The translations under genes and the position numbers were made by a program. The notes under the pieces were generated by a model that did no database searches, had not been told where the DNA came from, and saw only the letters and a list, made by a program, of their open reading frames with translations. Below are positions 40,816 through 50,397 of a stretch of 64,000 bases of DNA, piece after piece (position 1 is the stretch's first letter; each line of letters begins with the position of its first letter). This stretch comes from Deltaproteobacteria bacterium. GTDB lineage: Bacteria; Desulfobacterota; BSN033; UBA1163. The stretch spans positions 54,913-118,912 of the forward strand of contig VGRY01000004.1 of NCBI GenBank assembly GCA_016875195.1. The letters are read 5' to 3'.

Positions 40816-41352
40816 TTACTTCTTCTGTGCATCGTGGAGTTTGATCACCCGGTCCGTAAGATCAATGGTCTTCGAAGCGAAAAGCACGATGTTCTCGTTC
40901 AACTCTAGGATGAAGGTAAACCCTTCATCCGCCCCCAATTTCTGGATCACTTTCTGAAGCCCAAGAGAGATGTTTCTTTCCATCTCAACCCGCTTCTGAT
41001 TGACTTCATTCTGAGAGTCTTCCTGCCAGCGCTGAAACTCTCGGACCTTGTTCTGCAAGTCCTTCTCTTTGTTTGCCCTGACATCAGGGTTGAGCATCGG
41101 CGCTTGCTTTTCGAGGGATTCCTTCATCGTTTGAAGTTCTTTCTGCTTGTCCGCAAATTGTTTCTGAAACTTTTCAACCTCTTTCACAATTGCCTTTTTT
41201 GCTTCTTTGCCTGCATTACATTCGTTAACCGCCTTCTGGATGTCGACAAAGCCGATTTTGAGGCTGGTGGACTGAGCTTGTCCGAAAGCCAGTCCGAAAG
41301 CTCCCAGTAAAATGAGGATTCCAACACCAATCGATATTGTTTTACTTCTCAT
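40816..41352 (-). CDS. skp: Periplasmic chaperone Skp/OmpH family
   Basis: A 178-aa periplasmic chaperone for unfolded outer-membrane proteins. It has a signal peptide (ISIGVGILILLGAFGLAFGQAQ), the family start LKIGFVDIQKAVNEC, and then a long charged coiled coil (about 50-130, EKFQKQFADKQKELQTMKE) forming the tentacles. The end FASKTIDLTDRVIKLHD is typical. Its place between bamA and lpxD is conserved in many Gram-negative genomes. Start ATG 41352 follows GGAGTAGGGATC. Confidence 0.9.
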   Translation of the reverse strand: MRSKTISIGVGILILLGAFGLAFGQAQSTSLKIGFVDIQKAVNECNAGKEAKKAIVKEVEKFQKQFADKQKELQTMKESLEKQAPMLNPDVRANKEKDLQNKVREFQRWQEDSQNEVNQKRVEMERNISLGLQKVIQKLGADEGFTFILELNENIVLFASKTIDLTDRVIKLHDAQKK

Positions 41353-41417
41353 GATCCCTACTCCTTTTTTTAGATTTTAGATACCTTGTTTTTCTCCATT
41401 CAGAGGTTCATGGAAAA

Positions 41418-43670
41418 CTAATAAACCGTTCCCATCGTAAAGTCAAAGACCTTCCGTTTCTCTCCCAGTTTGGGACTCAGATTGAACCCAAGGTCGATAT
41501 GGATGAGGCCAAAGGGTGAAAACCAACGGATCCCAGCTCCCACGCCTGTCTTGAGCGGCGTGATGTCTTTGAATTTGTCGAAGCCCTTTCCCACATCCCA
41601 GAAGATGGCTGCTTTCAAGCCGATTTCCGAAGCGAGAGGAAAGATGAGATCGGATTGGAAAGAGAACATCTTCTTTGCCCCCAACGGTTCTTTATTGATA
41701 TCGAAAGGGCCAGCCATGCCATATTCGAATCCTCTGACAGTTTTGAGTCCACCGACGTAGAACTTCTCATAGATGGGAAGCTTTCTGCCGCTATAAGGTT
41801 CGACAAAGCCTATGGTTCCCCTGAGATTGAGCACGGTTTTCAGGGGAAGAGGAAAGAACCAGCTGGTATCTGCCACTCCCTTAACAAAATAGTTGTCTCC
41901 TCCCAAAATTCCACCTGCATTCTGAAGGGAGATGCTGTGCCTTGATCCTCTAGTCGGATTGTAGTAATCGTTCCGGGTATCCATGGAGAGGGAGAAGGAG
42001 AGAGCGCTCGTCACTTTCTTTCCCTCTTGTTCCTTAATAAATCGGGAGGCATCCGCGCTCACATCACTGACCTTAATCTTTTCCAGTTTGTATGTTAAAT
42101 CTGTCCGGAGTGTTTCGGTCAATTCTTTTCCAAAGCGGATATTTCCTCCAGTGATTTGATATGAGTAAGTATTGAGCTCCCTATGCTCGTTGTATAGGTC
42201 CGTTCCTCCTGAGAAATTATATCCGAGAAAATAGGGATCTGTAAAACTAAGTCTAACATCGCGGGTCTCGTACCCCAATCTGAATTTCAGAACACCATGA
42301 TAACCCAGGCCGAAGAGGTTGCGGTCCGAGATGGAGGCAGAGCCCACCACGTTTTCGATCGAGCTATAACCGATCCCAAAACTGAGAGCTCCTGTGGGCG
42401 CCTCTTCGACCTTGATCTCAAGATTCGTTTTCTCCTCCGTGCTTCCCCGGCTGGTGGTTAACTCTACTTCCTTAAAGAAACCTGTCCGTTTCAATCGGTC
42501 TTTGCTTTTACTGAGGCCAGTGGCGCTGTAAAGCTCTTCCTCCGCCACCTGGAGTTCACGCCGAATCACCTTGTCACGGGTCTTGGTGTTGCCCACGATC
42601 TGTATCTTCTCAAAAAAGACCTGCCTATTTTTTTCGATCTCAAAGATCAGATGGACTAAAAGATTTTTTTCGTCGGTGGCGGTGGCTGGAGCAATCTCCA
42701 CATTGGCATAGCCCTGATTGGAAAATGTTTCGGTGAGCGCGTTGATTTCCCTCCGGATGGCCGAGGTGCTATAAATATCGTTTCGTTTGATCTTGATGGC
42801 CTTGAAGAGATCTTCCTTTGTGGTGAGGACATCCCCCTTGAAATCGATCTCTCCGATACGATATTGAGGTCCTTCTGCAATCTCGATTTCAACCAAAATC
42901 CGTTTGGGATTCTGGAGATCGATCTTCGGCTCCAAAACCTTTACTTCAAGATAGCCATGGTCGATATAGTAAGCGGCCAGCATCTGGACGTCATTTTTCA
43001 AGATATCTTCATCGAGCATGCCGGTTTTTGTGATGATGGAGAAGATGTTTCTCTGTTTAGTCAACATGAACTTTTTCAGATCTGAGGATTTGATCTTTTT
43101 ATTTCCTTTGAAAACGATCTTTTTAATATGGCCTTTGACTCCCTCTTGGATCTGAAAAGTGACCACAGCCTCATTCGTCTCGAGCTGGTCAACTTTGTGC
43201 TCTACTTTCACCCCATAATAACCTTTAGAAAAGTAAAGCCTTCGGATCTGTTCACCATTTTCTCTCACTTTCTCGAGGTTGAGGATGGAGCGTGTGGTCA
43301 GGGTCACCTTTTCCTTGATGGCATCCAATTTCACCTTCTGATGTCCAGTAAAGACGATCTCCTTGATGGACGGTTTCTCCATCACGATGAAGATGATCTC
43401 CCTGCCCTTGGGGGTCGTCTTGATATCAACCTGAACATCGGAAAAATAACCCAGGCCGAAGATGGAGCGGAGATCTTCCCTTACCTGGTCGGTGGAAAAA
43501 GGTCCTCCCTCGCGGCTCTTCACCGCCCCTCTTATGACCCCCTCTTCAATCTTCGAATTTCCAAGCACAGTTACTTTGTAAATGGTCAACTCTGATCCTT
43601 CACCTATGGTGATTGTGAGAAGAAGAAGGAGAAGAGCGATCCACATACTTTTTCTAATCCTATATCCCAT
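41418..43670 (-). CDS. bamA: Outer membrane protein assembly factor BamA
   Basis: A 750-aa outer-membrane insertase. A signal peptide (KSMWIALLLLLLTITIGEGS) is followed by five POTRA domains (about 25-420) and a C-terminal 16-strand Omp85 barrel. The conserved loop motif is present as VRGFEYGMAGP (variant of VRGF), and the barrel ends in Phe-x-Met-Gly-x-Val-Tyr (aromatic-terminated last strand). ATG 43670 is selected for its AGGAACGGAC ribosome site and signal peptide; the longer ORF to 43721 adds a charged stretch incompatible with secretion. It follows lolD and precedes skp. Length is close to E. coli BamA (810), a bit shorter. Confidence 0.92.
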   Translation of the reverse strand: MGYRIRKSMWIALLLLLLTITIGEGSELTIYKVTVLGNSKIEEGVIRGAVKSREGGPFSTDQVREDLRSIFGLGYFSDVQVDIKTTPKGREIIFIVMEKPSIKEIVFTGHQKVKLDAIKEKVTLTTRSILNLEKVRENGEQIRRLYFSKGYYGVKVEHKVDQLETNEAVVTFQIQEGVKGHIKKIVFKGNKKIKSSDLKKFMLTKQRNIFSIITKTGMLDEDILKNDVQMLAAYYIDHGYLEVKVLEPKIDLQNPKRILVEIEIAEGPQYRIGEIDFKGDVLTTKEDLFKAIKIKRNDIYSTSAIRREINALTETFSNQGYANVEIAPATATDEKNLLVHLIFEIEKNRQVFFEKIQIVGNTKTRDKVIRRELQVAEEELYSATGLSKSKDRLKRTGFFKEVELTTSRGSTEEKTNLEIKVEEAPTGALSFGIGYSSIENVVGSASISDRNLFGLGYHGVLKFRLGYETRDVRLSFTDPYFLGYNFSGGTDLYNEHRELNTYSYQITGGNIRFGKELTETLRTDLTYKLEKIKVSDVSADASRFIKEQEGKKVTSALSFSLSMDTRNDYYNPTRGSRHSISLQNAGGILGGDNYFVKGVADTSWFFPLPLKTVLNLRGTIGFVEPYSGRKLPIYEKFYVGGLKTVRGFEYGMAGPFDINKEPLGAKKMFSFQSDLIFPLASEIGLKAAIFWDVGKGFDKFKDITPLKTGVGAGIRWFSPFGLIHIDLGFNLSPKLGEKRKVFDFTMGTVY

Positions 43671-43786
43671 GTCCGTTCCTGTCGGCTCCTTTTCCGGTTT
43701 GAGTTTTATCTTCCATATCAAATCCTTCTTCTTTTGTCCACCCCCCCCTGGAAAAGGAGGTCCATTTTAAGGATGAAAATCATTCC

Positions 43787-44461
43787 TTAACCACTCGCTT
43801 TCCCATCGGTGAGAATCACCTGCCGTGGCATTTGAGCGGCCAGATTCGGGTTGTGCGTCACGATGATGATCGTTACGTTCTTCAACCGGTTCAGTTCATG
43901 GAGAAGGGCGAAGACCGATTCCCCTGTTTTTGAGTCGAGGTTTCCTGTGGGCTCATCTGCCAGAAGAATTTTTGGTTCCAGGACCAGGGCTCTGGCCACC
44001 GCCACCCGCTGCTGTTCCCCTCCGGAGAGTTCCCCAGGCTTATGGGAAAGCCGATCTTTCAGACCCACGAGGGTGAGGATGGCTTCGGCGCGAAGGGTGG
44101 CTTCCTTGGTTGACATACCCTGTATTAAACAGGGCATGATCGTATTTTCCAGAGCAGTGAATTCCGGGAGGAGGTGATGGAATTGAAAGACAAATCCGAT
44201 CTCCCGGTTTCGAAACAAGGCAAGGTCTTTTTCGTTCAGCGTGAAAATATCTTTTCCTTCGTAAAGCACCTTTCCGGCAGTAGGCCGGTCGAGTGTACCT
44301 AGGATATGGAGCAAAGTTGTTTTTCCCACGCCAGAGGCACCCACGATAGCGGCCTTTTCACCCCGGGAAAAGGTAAGATCGATTCCTCTGAGCACCTCGA
44401 CCTTCTTTGCCCCGTTTCCAAAAGACTTGAAGAGATGCTGAACCTGGATGAATTCCTTCAC
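43787..44461 (-). CDS. lolD: Lipoprotein-releasing system ATP-binding protein
   Basis: A 224-aa ABC ATPase powering extraction of lipoproteins from the inner membrane. It shows Walker [20 protein letters not shown] (about 38), the LolD-type [24 protein letters not shown]-loop region, [15 protein letters not shown], Walker [17 protein letters not shown] and the switch His in IVTHNPNLA. The start overlaps the upstream TPR-cNMP gene by 4 bases (ATGA), and the lolC-like permease lies just before that. LolD rather than MacB/FtsE is preferred because of the permease partner and the FHHLLPEF box. Confidence 0.92.
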   Translation of the reverse strand: MKEFIQVQHLFKSFGNGAKKVEVLRGIDLTFSRGEKAAIVGASGVGKTTLLHILGTLDRPTAGKVLYEGKDIFTLNEKDLALFRNREIGFVFQFHHLLPEFTALENTIMPCLIQGMSTKEATLRAEAILTLVGLKDRLSHKPGELSGGEQQRVAVARALVLEPKILLADEPTGNLDSKTGESVFALLHELNRLKNVTIIIVTHNPNLAAQMPRQVILTDGKASG

Positions 44462-45636
44462 ACCATGGGCTCCTTTTCCCTATCTATCAATCCCTTGGAA
44501 AGAGTCTCTTTCATCCGGATGAGACGTTTTGAAGAGATCTCTTTTCCGATCGACTGAAGTTGTGGGAACTTCTGCACAAGGTCGTCAAAATCCCCCTTTG
44601 ACAATTCGAGCAGTTCAGTGGGATGGGTTGTTTCCGCAAAAGCCATCCGGGGCCTATTGAGAAGCACACCGATTTCTCCAAAGAGATGACCGCTTCCTAA
44701 TGTTCCCAGGATCACACGCTTTTTATGACGATCCTGTGTAAAGATATTGACCTCACCGCTCTTAATCAAATAAAGGCTATCGGGAGGGTCTCCTCCTTTA
44801 AAGATGAGAGTCTCTCCTGGAATATTCAGCACACGAAACCGTCTTAAAACCTCGTCCCGATCCAGCCCAGAAAGAGGAGAGAAGAGAGGGGAGATGGCGA
44901 ACAGATTATCCAGAACCCGTTTTTTGAAGAGGTCTTCGAGCACTTCCAATACCCGGGGGTGGTTCTTAATGATCTCCTCCAGTTCGTTTCGGGTGATCTC
45001 AATGGTTTCACATTCCATCAGGCCTTTAACACTGGCATGCCTTTTGCGGTCGAGAAAGAAACCAAATTCTCCAAAGCAATCCCCTTCTCTAAGGTTGCGA
45101 ATCCATCTCTCTTTTCCTTCAAAATGCTTATAGACTCCCACTTGTCCTTGACAGATCACCATCAAAGAGTCTCCGGGTTCACCTTCGCGGCAGAGGAAAC
45201 TCCCCTTTGGGAAAGTCCTGCATTGGACACGGCTGAGTAAGGTTTGAAGTTCTTCCTCTTTCAAATCGGAAAGTAAGGGAATATGGGGTAGAGGTCGAGA
45301 CAGTTGGGTGTCTCTGGCTCTTGCCATATAGAGTTGGGTTAATTGTTCGTTGATCTCTTTTAAAAGGGGGTCGATCCTCAGAATCATCTTGTTTACGGAA
45401 ATAGCCTGGAGCAAAAAACCTTCTCTGGCATAAGCTTCAGCCACCTGCCGGTACTCAGCGATCGCCTCTTTCTTCCTTCCCAGCCGTTCTAATAATTCCG
45501 CCATTTTTAACCGGGATCGAAGATCATCTGGTTCTTGGTCAATATGCTTTTGAAAGGAGTCCATCGCCTTCTTCCATTCTCTCCGTGAGAGAAATAAAAG
45601 GGCTTCCTCCTTATATGACATGGGTTCCTTATTCAT
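44458..45636 (-). CDS. TPR and double cyclic-nucleotide-binding domain protein inside the lol operon
   Basis: A 392-aa cytoplasmic protein with no signal peptide. Residues about 5-110 are TPR-like helices ([36 protein letters not shown]). Two cNMP-binding folds follow. In the first (about 120-235), the phosphate cassette reads [14 protein letters not shown]; in the second (about 250-365) it reads [15 protein letters not shown]. Both keep the Gly-Glu and the Arg-x-Ala that hold the cyclic phosphate. There is no DNA-binding domain or enzyme domain. It overlaps lolC-like (8 bases) and lolD (4 bases), so it is translated together with the lipoprotein-release transporter. A scaffold or ligand-sensing regulator of that machine is inference. 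Confidence 0.82.
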   Translation of the reverse strand: MNKEPMSYKEEALLFLSRREWKKAMDSFQKHIDQEPDDLRSRLKMAELLERLGRKKEAIAEYRQVAEAYAREGFLLQAISVNKMILRIDPLLKEINEQLTQLYMARARDTQLSRPLPHIPLLSDLKEEELQTLLSRVQCRTFPKGSFLCREGEPGDSLMVICQGQVGVYKHFEGKERWIRNLREGDCFGEFGFFLDRKRHASVKGLMECETIEITRNELEEIIKNHPRVLEVLEDLFKKRVLDNLFAISPLFSPLSGLDRDEVLRRFRVLNIPGETLIFKGGDPPDSLYLIKSGEVNIFTQDRHKKRVILGTLGSGHLFGEIGVLLNRPRMAFAETTHPTELLELSKGDFDDLVQKFPQLQSIGKEISSKRLIRMKETLSKGLIDREKEPMV

Positions 45637-46900
45637 ATCGCAATGCCTCGGCTGGATCGAGTTTCGAAGCTCTCCAGGAGGGATAGAGGGTGGCGAGCAG
45701 GCTGATCAAAATGGCCGTGATGACAATCAGCGATACATCCAAAGGATTGACCTGTGAGGGAAATTTATCGATATAGTAGACATCTCTCGGAAGGATTTTG
45801 AATCCGAAAGAGGTCTCCAAAAAATCGATAATCTTCTCTAAATTGAATGCAACCATAAGCCCTGCGATCGCTCCGAGAACCGTTCCCACGACACCGATCA
45901 CGCCTCCCTCGATGATAAAGATCCTGAGGATGGACCTTGAAGGCGCGCCCATGGATTTCAGAATAGCGATATCTTTATTTTTCTCCATGACCACCATGAT
46001 GAGCGTGGAGATGATGTTGAAGGCTGCCACCAGAACGATCAGAACGACAATGATGAACATGATGACCTTTTCCAGCTTGAGGGCAGAGAAGAGGTTCCGG
46101 TTCATTTCCATCCAGTCTTTGGTCCAGAAGGGGAATCCCATCTTTTTTCGGATGTCTTTGCCGATTTCTTTGACCTTATAGATATCCTCTGTCTTTATCT
46201 CGATTCCTGTGATGCGTTCTTCCATCGCAAAAAACTTCTGTGCGCTCTCAATAGAGACATAGGCCATGGTATTATCGTATTCATACATTCCGGAATAGAA
46301 GATTCCCTTTACACGAAACCGTTTCATCTTGGGCATCATGCCCATGGGTGTCATCGTGCCCAGAGGGGAGATGACCTGGATGTAGTCATCGACTGTAACG
46401 GAGAGGTGTTTGGCTAATTCCACGCCCAGGATGATGCCCGAAAGATCCTTTTCTTTTCCTTCTTTAACCCTATTTTCTTTGAGATCCTCGAGGCGGCCGG
46501 CCTTGAGATTGCGGGCCAGTTCCGTCACCTTAGCCACACGGTCCGGGTCGATTCCTTTGAGGACGACTCCGGAAACCCCTGATTCCGAGGAGAGCATCAC
46601 CTGGCTGAAGATGAAAGGGGCCGCTGAAATCACGCCCTTGACTCCTTCCACCTTCTGGATCGCCTCTTCGTAATGGTCCATCCCCTTTTCGCTGGCCTTG
46701 AGCACCACGAGGTGGGCCTGAGTTCCGAGGATCTTTTCTTTGATGGTCTGCTGAAATCCGTTCATCACGGAGAGGACAACGATGAGGGCCATGACCCCCA
46801 GCATCACACCGGCGATAGAGATGACCGTGATGATGGAAATGAACGTCTGTTTTCTTTTAGCCTTAAGGTATCTCAGACCGATGAACCATTCGTATCGCAT
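45629..46900 (-). CDS. Lipoprotein-releasing ABC transporter permease (LolC/E family)
   Basis: A 423-aa inner-membrane protein with the LolC/E layout: one N-terminal helix (FISIITVISIAGVMLGVMALIVVLSVMNG), a large periplasmic domain (about 50-265) and three C-terminal helices. The cytoplasmic coupling helix KNKDIAILKSMGA (about 308) is conserved. The protein starts MRYEWFIGLRYLKAKRKQ, typical of the family. Only one permease gene is present, so the complex may be a homodimer, as in LolF-type systems. It is separated from lysS by 275 bases containing a word-built palindrome and overlaps the TPR-cNMP gene. Confidence 0.9.
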   Translation of the reverse strand: MRYEWFIGLRYLKAKRKQTFISIITVISIAGVMLGVMALIVVLSVMNGFQQTIKEKILGTQAHLVVLKASEKGMDHYEEAIQKVEGVKGVISAAPFIFSQVMLSSESGVSGVVLKGIDPDRVAKVTELARNLKAGRLEDLKENRVKEGKEKDLSGIILGVELAKHLSVTVDDYIQVISPLGTMTPMGMMPKMKRFRVKGIFYSGMYEYDNTMAYVSIESAQKFFAMEERITGIEIKTEDIYKVKEIGKDIRKKMGFPFWTKDWMEMNRNLFSALKLEKVIMFIIVVLIVLVAAFNIISTLIMVVMEKNKDIAILKSMGAPSRSILRIFIIEGGVIGVVGTVLGAIAGLMVAFNLEKIIDFLETSFGFKILPRDVYYIDKFPSQVNPLDVSLIVITAILISLLATLYPSWRASKLDPAEALRYE

Positions 46901-46974
46901 AGCGTATCGCCATTTTTACTATTTGTTAGGGCACCTCACGAGGCGCTGTTTTTACCAGGCAAGTAGTAAAATTC

Positions 46975-47110
46975 CAATCACCAAATTCCAAGCTCCAAAT
47001 AAATTCCAATAACCAATATCCAAATAACCAAAACACTAACAGATCCGCCCCTTTTTAGAATTTTGGTCATTGAAGTTTGGTTATTATCTGGTGATTGGTT
47101 ATTGGTGTTT
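46975..47110. repeat. Word-built palindrome between lysS and the lolC-like gene
   Basis: CCAATAACCAAT (47006-47017) and ATTGGTTATTGG (47094-47105) are perfect, and inside them AATAACCAAA (47023-47032) and TTTGGTTATT (47076-47085) are perfect too. The arms consist of CCAATAACC/CCAAATT words. The centre holds CCGCCCCTTTTT. The remaining spacer has nothing recognisable. Confidence 0.78.
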
Positions 47111-47175
47111 GGTGCTTATTCACACTCTTTGTTAGACCCTTCTCATGATCAAATGATTTATAGGTGCACCCCCCC

Positions 47176-48657
47176 CTACTTCTCCGGTCGCAACTGTGGG
47201 AAGAAGATGACATCGCGGATCGAAGGGGAGTCGGTCAGAAGCATGACCCACCGATCGATCCCGATTCCTTCACCCGCAGTGGGTGGCATTCCGAATTCGA
47301 GGGCATGGAGAAAATCCTCATCAAAGAAGAGAGAGGCATCCCCTTCTTCTGTTTTTTCCTTTAACTGCTGGAGAAAACGCTCTCTCTGATCGAGAGGATC
47401 ATTGAGCTCTGAAAAACCATTGGCGATCTCCCGGCCTGCGATGAAAAGTTCAAACCGGTCCACGACGTTCGGATCTTCTTCATTTCGGCGGGAGAGCGGC
47501 GAGATCTCGGTCGGGTAATGGGTGATGAAGGTGGGCTCAAGGAGATTGGGCTCCACCCCTTCCTTGAAGAGATCAGCCAAAACCCTTCCATGGGAGGTTC
47601 CCTTTTTCAGTTCCAGTCCAAACTTCTTGGCAACTTCGACAGCCTTTAAGGGGTCGTTTAAAATCGCTGGATCGAGCTTTCCTATCTCCAAAAGAGAGTC
47701 GTTGAAGCGTATTCTCCGCCAGGGGGGGGTAAAATCGATTTCCTTGCCCTGATAGGTGAGATGGAGCCCTCCATGAATTTCTTTGACCATGGAGCAGAGA
47801 AGTTCTTCGGTCATCTCCATCATTTCGATATAAGTGGCGTAACTCTGGTAGAACTCGAGCATGGTAAATTCTGGGTTATGAAAGGTGGAGATTCCTTCAT
47901 TCCGAAAACTCCGGTTGATCTCAAAGATCCTTTCAAATCCCCCGATCACGAGCCGTTTCAAATAGAGCTCCGGAGCAACCCTGAGAAAGAGGTCGATATC
48001 AAGGGTGTTATGATGCGTTCTGAAGGGTTTGGCCGTTGCCCCTCCGGGAATAGGATGGAGCATCGGAGTTTCAACCTCGTAGAAGCCTTTACGGTTAAAG
48101 AATTCACGGATCTTCTGAATGACCAGGGCGCGTGTGAGGAAAACCTCTTTGACCTTCGGGTTGGCGATGAGGTCCAGGTAGCGCTGGCGATACCGAATCT
48201 CAATATCGGTTAACCCATGCCATTTCTCCGGAAGAGGGCGAAGCGACTTCCCGAGGAGACGGAACTTCTGGACCTGAAGGGTGAGCTCTCCTGTCTTTGT
48301 CCGGAAGAGCTTTCCTTCCATTCCGACAAAATCTCCGATATCGAACCTTTTAAAAAACTTAAAGGGTTCTTCTCCGAGAATCTCTTTCTGGAAGTAGGCC
48401 TGTATCTTACCATTCCGGTCCTTGACCTGAATGAAACTGGCTTTGCCAAAGTTTCTGATAGCGATGATCCTTCCCGCAAGAGAGAAGCTCTCAGAAACGG
48501 ATTTAACCTCCTCTTCGGACAGGGCACCAAATGCCTTCAGGATATCTCCTGAAGTGTGAGTCACTTTGAAATCATTAGGATAGGGATTGACTCCCTCCTC
48601 TCTAAGAATTTCCAGTTTTCGTATTCTCTGTTGGATCAGTTCGTTTGTTTCATCCAT
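47176..48657 (-). CDS. lysS: Lysyl-tRNA synthetase, class II
   Basis: A 493-aa cytoplasmic enzyme that charges tRNA-Lys. The N-terminal OB-fold anticodon-binding domain occupies about residues 50-150 (SLAGRIIAIRNFGKASFIQVKDRNG). The class II catalytic core shows motif 2 (RSFRNEGISTFHNPEFTMLEFY) and motif 3 (PPTAGEGIGIDRWVMLLTD near the C-terminus). Length is standard. Start ATG 48657 gives MDETNELIQQRIRKLEILREEG, typical of the family. It is the first gene of the long minus-strand block; rimO lies upstream on the same strand across 127 bases. Confidence 0.95.
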   Translation of the reverse strand: MDETNELIQQRIRKLEILREEGVNPYPNDFKVTHTSGDILKAFGALSEEEVKSVSESFSLAGRIIAIRNFGKASFIQVKDRNGKIQAYFQKEILGEEPFKFFKRFDIGDFVGMEGKLFRTKTGELTLQVQKFRLLGKSLRPLPEKWHGLTDIEIRYRQRYLDLIANPKVKEVFLTRALVIQKIREFFNRKGFYEVETPMLHPIPGGATAKPFRTHHNTLDIDLFLRVAPELYLKRLVIGGFERIFEINRSFRNEGISTFHNPEFTMLEFYQSYATYIEMMEMTEELLCSMVKEIHGGLHLTYQGKEIDFTPPWRRIRFNDSLLEIGKLDPAILNDPLKAVEVAKKFGLELKKGTSHGRVLADLFKEGVEPNLLEPTFITHYPTEISPLSRRNEEDPNVVDRFELFIAGREIANGFSELNDPLDQRERFLQQLKEKTEEGDASLFFDEDFLHALEFGMPPTAGEGIGIDRWVMLLTDSPSIRDVIFFPQLRPEK

Positions 48658-48784
48658 CTCTGTCTATCAAAGTCTCCTGATTAAAATTAAATGTAAGATT
48701 AAAGGGTTATCCCACTTATTTGAAGATTTCATAAATTAACCCATTTTCCAACCTCCGTCAAGGAATAGGGCTTTTGCCAGGTGA

Positions 48785-50119
48785 TCAGGGGAGAATCTTT
48801 TTGATCTCGCCAACAAGATCATAGGGCAAGGCCTGGGTGATCCTGGCTTCCACCCAATCGCCCGGAAGGGCCTTGCCTTTTAGAAAGACGCAGCCATCAA
48901 TCTCAGGGGCCTGAGTTTGAATTCTTCCTCTCAAAGAACCTTTCTGCTGATCCATCCCTTCGACCAGAACCGTTATATTTCGCCCAACCATCCTTCGATA
49001 TTTTTTAAGTGAAATCTTCTTTTGAGCCTGCATCAGGATTTTTAACCGCTCTTCCTTAACTTCCTGAGGGACCGGATGGGGAAGTCTGGAGGCAGGCGTT
49101 CCTTCCTCAGGAGAATATTTAAAGGCCCCAAGATGATCGAATTGAGCTTCCTCGGCAAAATGGAGCAGGGCCTTGAATTGGCTTTCACGCTCACCTGGAA
49201 ATCCAACAATGAGAGAGGTCCGAAGGGCAACCTCAGGGACAAAGGTTCGAATCCTATGAATGAGATCCTGAATCTCTTGGCCTTTCGATCTGCGCCCCAT
49301 CCGCCTGAGGATCTCATCATCGATATGCTGAATGGGAAGATCGAGGTAAGAGCAGATCTTTTCTTCCTGTCCAATAAGTTGGAGCAGGCTATCCGTGAAA
49401 CGAGCTGATTTCGGGTAGGCATAGAGGATCCGGATCCATCGAAGCCCATCGATGCGGATCAACTCTTTCAGAAGTCTTTCGAGAGAGGTTCCATCACGAA
49501 GATCTTCTCCATAAATGGTTGTATCCTGTGCAATCAGAATCAACTCCTTGACCCCCTGCTCTGCCAATCTCTCTGTCTCCTTCAGGATGGAATGGATCCC
49601 CCTGCTCCGGTAGGGTCCTCTAATCGAGGGAACCGTACAGAAGGTGCAGGTCCTGGAACATCCCTCGGCAATCTTCAGATAGGCGGTAAAAGAAGGGGTG
49701 GAGAGAATCCGGGGGGTCCGGTCGTTATAGAGGAAGGTCTGTCCCGAGAGATAGCTCTTTCTCTTTCCTGCCTGTACGATGAGGTCTGGGATCTTCTGAA
49801 AAGATCCTGTGCCGACGAACAGGTCCACCTCGGGAAGCTCCTTCTCCAGGGTTTTGCCGTAGCGCTGGGGAAGGCAACCCGAGACGATGAGAAGGCGACA
49901 GTTCCCCTCTTTTTTATAAGGGACGAGCTTGAGGATGGTTTCAATCGCTTCCTGTGTGGCATCCTGAATAAAGGAGCAGGTGTTGATGATGATGACCTCA
50001 CCCTTTGAAGGGTCGGTGGTGAGAGGATGACCTTCTTTGGCAAGGAGGCCAAGGATGACTTCAGAGTCAACCAGATTCTTCGGGCAGCCCAGGCTGACCA
50101 GGCAGACAGTCTCTTTCAT
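48785..50119 (-). CDS. rimO: Ribosomal protein S12 methylthiotransferase
   Basis: A 444-aa radical-SAM enzyme that adds a methylthio group to an Asp of ribosomal protein S12. It has the N-terminal MTTase domain with its [4Fe-4S] Cys residues (SLGCPKNLVDSEVILG; NTCSFIQDA; VSGCLPQRYG), the radical-SAM CxxxCxxC as CSRTCTFCTVPSIRGPYRSR (about 155) and a C-terminal TRAM domain (about 375-440, RMVGRNITVLVEGMD). RimO is favoured over MiaB by SLGCPKNLVDSE. It is divergent from the LUD/FeS gene. Confidence 0.94.
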   Translation of the reverse strand: MKETVCLVSLGCPKNLVDSEVILGLLAKEGHPLTTDPSKGEVIIINTCSFIQDATQEAIETILKLVPYKKEGNCRLLIVSGCLPQRYGKTLEKELPEVDLFVGTGSFQKIPDLIVQAGKRKSYLSGQTFLYNDRTPRILSTPSFTAYLKIAEGCSRTCTFCTVPSIRGPYRSRGIHSILKETERLAEQGVKELILIAQDTTIYGEDLRDGTSLERLLKELIRIDGLRWIRILYAYPKSARFTDSLLQLIGQEEKICSYLDLPIQHIDDEILRRMGRRSKGQEIQDLIHRIRTFVPEVALRTSLIVGFPGERESQFKALLHFAEEAQFDHLGAFKYSPEEGTPASRLPHPVPQEVKEERLKILMQAQKKISLKKYRRMVGRNITVLVEGMDQQKGSLRGRIQTQAPEIDGCVFLKGKALPGDWVEARITQALPYDLVGEIKKILP

Positions 50120-50185
50120 GGTTTTCCATTATAGCTTATGAATAACGGATGTCCAGCCATTTAGGAATAACGTCAATGGGTTGAG

Positions 50186-50294
50186 GGTTAAGGCTAAGAG
50201 GCCGGTTTTGTTAATGGGTTAGGTCAATGGTCTTCATGATATTACTTTACCTCTCCACTTTGCCTAAACTGGCTTCCTAACCATAGCCTTAACC
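50186..50294 (+). repeat. 110-bp palindromic dispersed element, copy 3
   Basis: Lies between the divergent rimO and LUD/FeS genes. The terminal arms GGTTAAGGCTA (50186-50196) and TAGCCTTAACC (50284-50294) are perfect 11-base inverted repeats. The inner arms are GGCCGGTTTTG / CTAAACTGGC. The rest of the 278-base gap shows only the downstream ribosome site. Confidence 0.75.
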
Positions 50295-50397
50295 TTATTT
50301 TTACCTTCGAGGTTAATCACTCCTTGTTTTGTTCTTTGAAAAATTGCAAAATTAGACACGAAAAACACGACGATTTATTCGTACAGGAGATTTTCAA

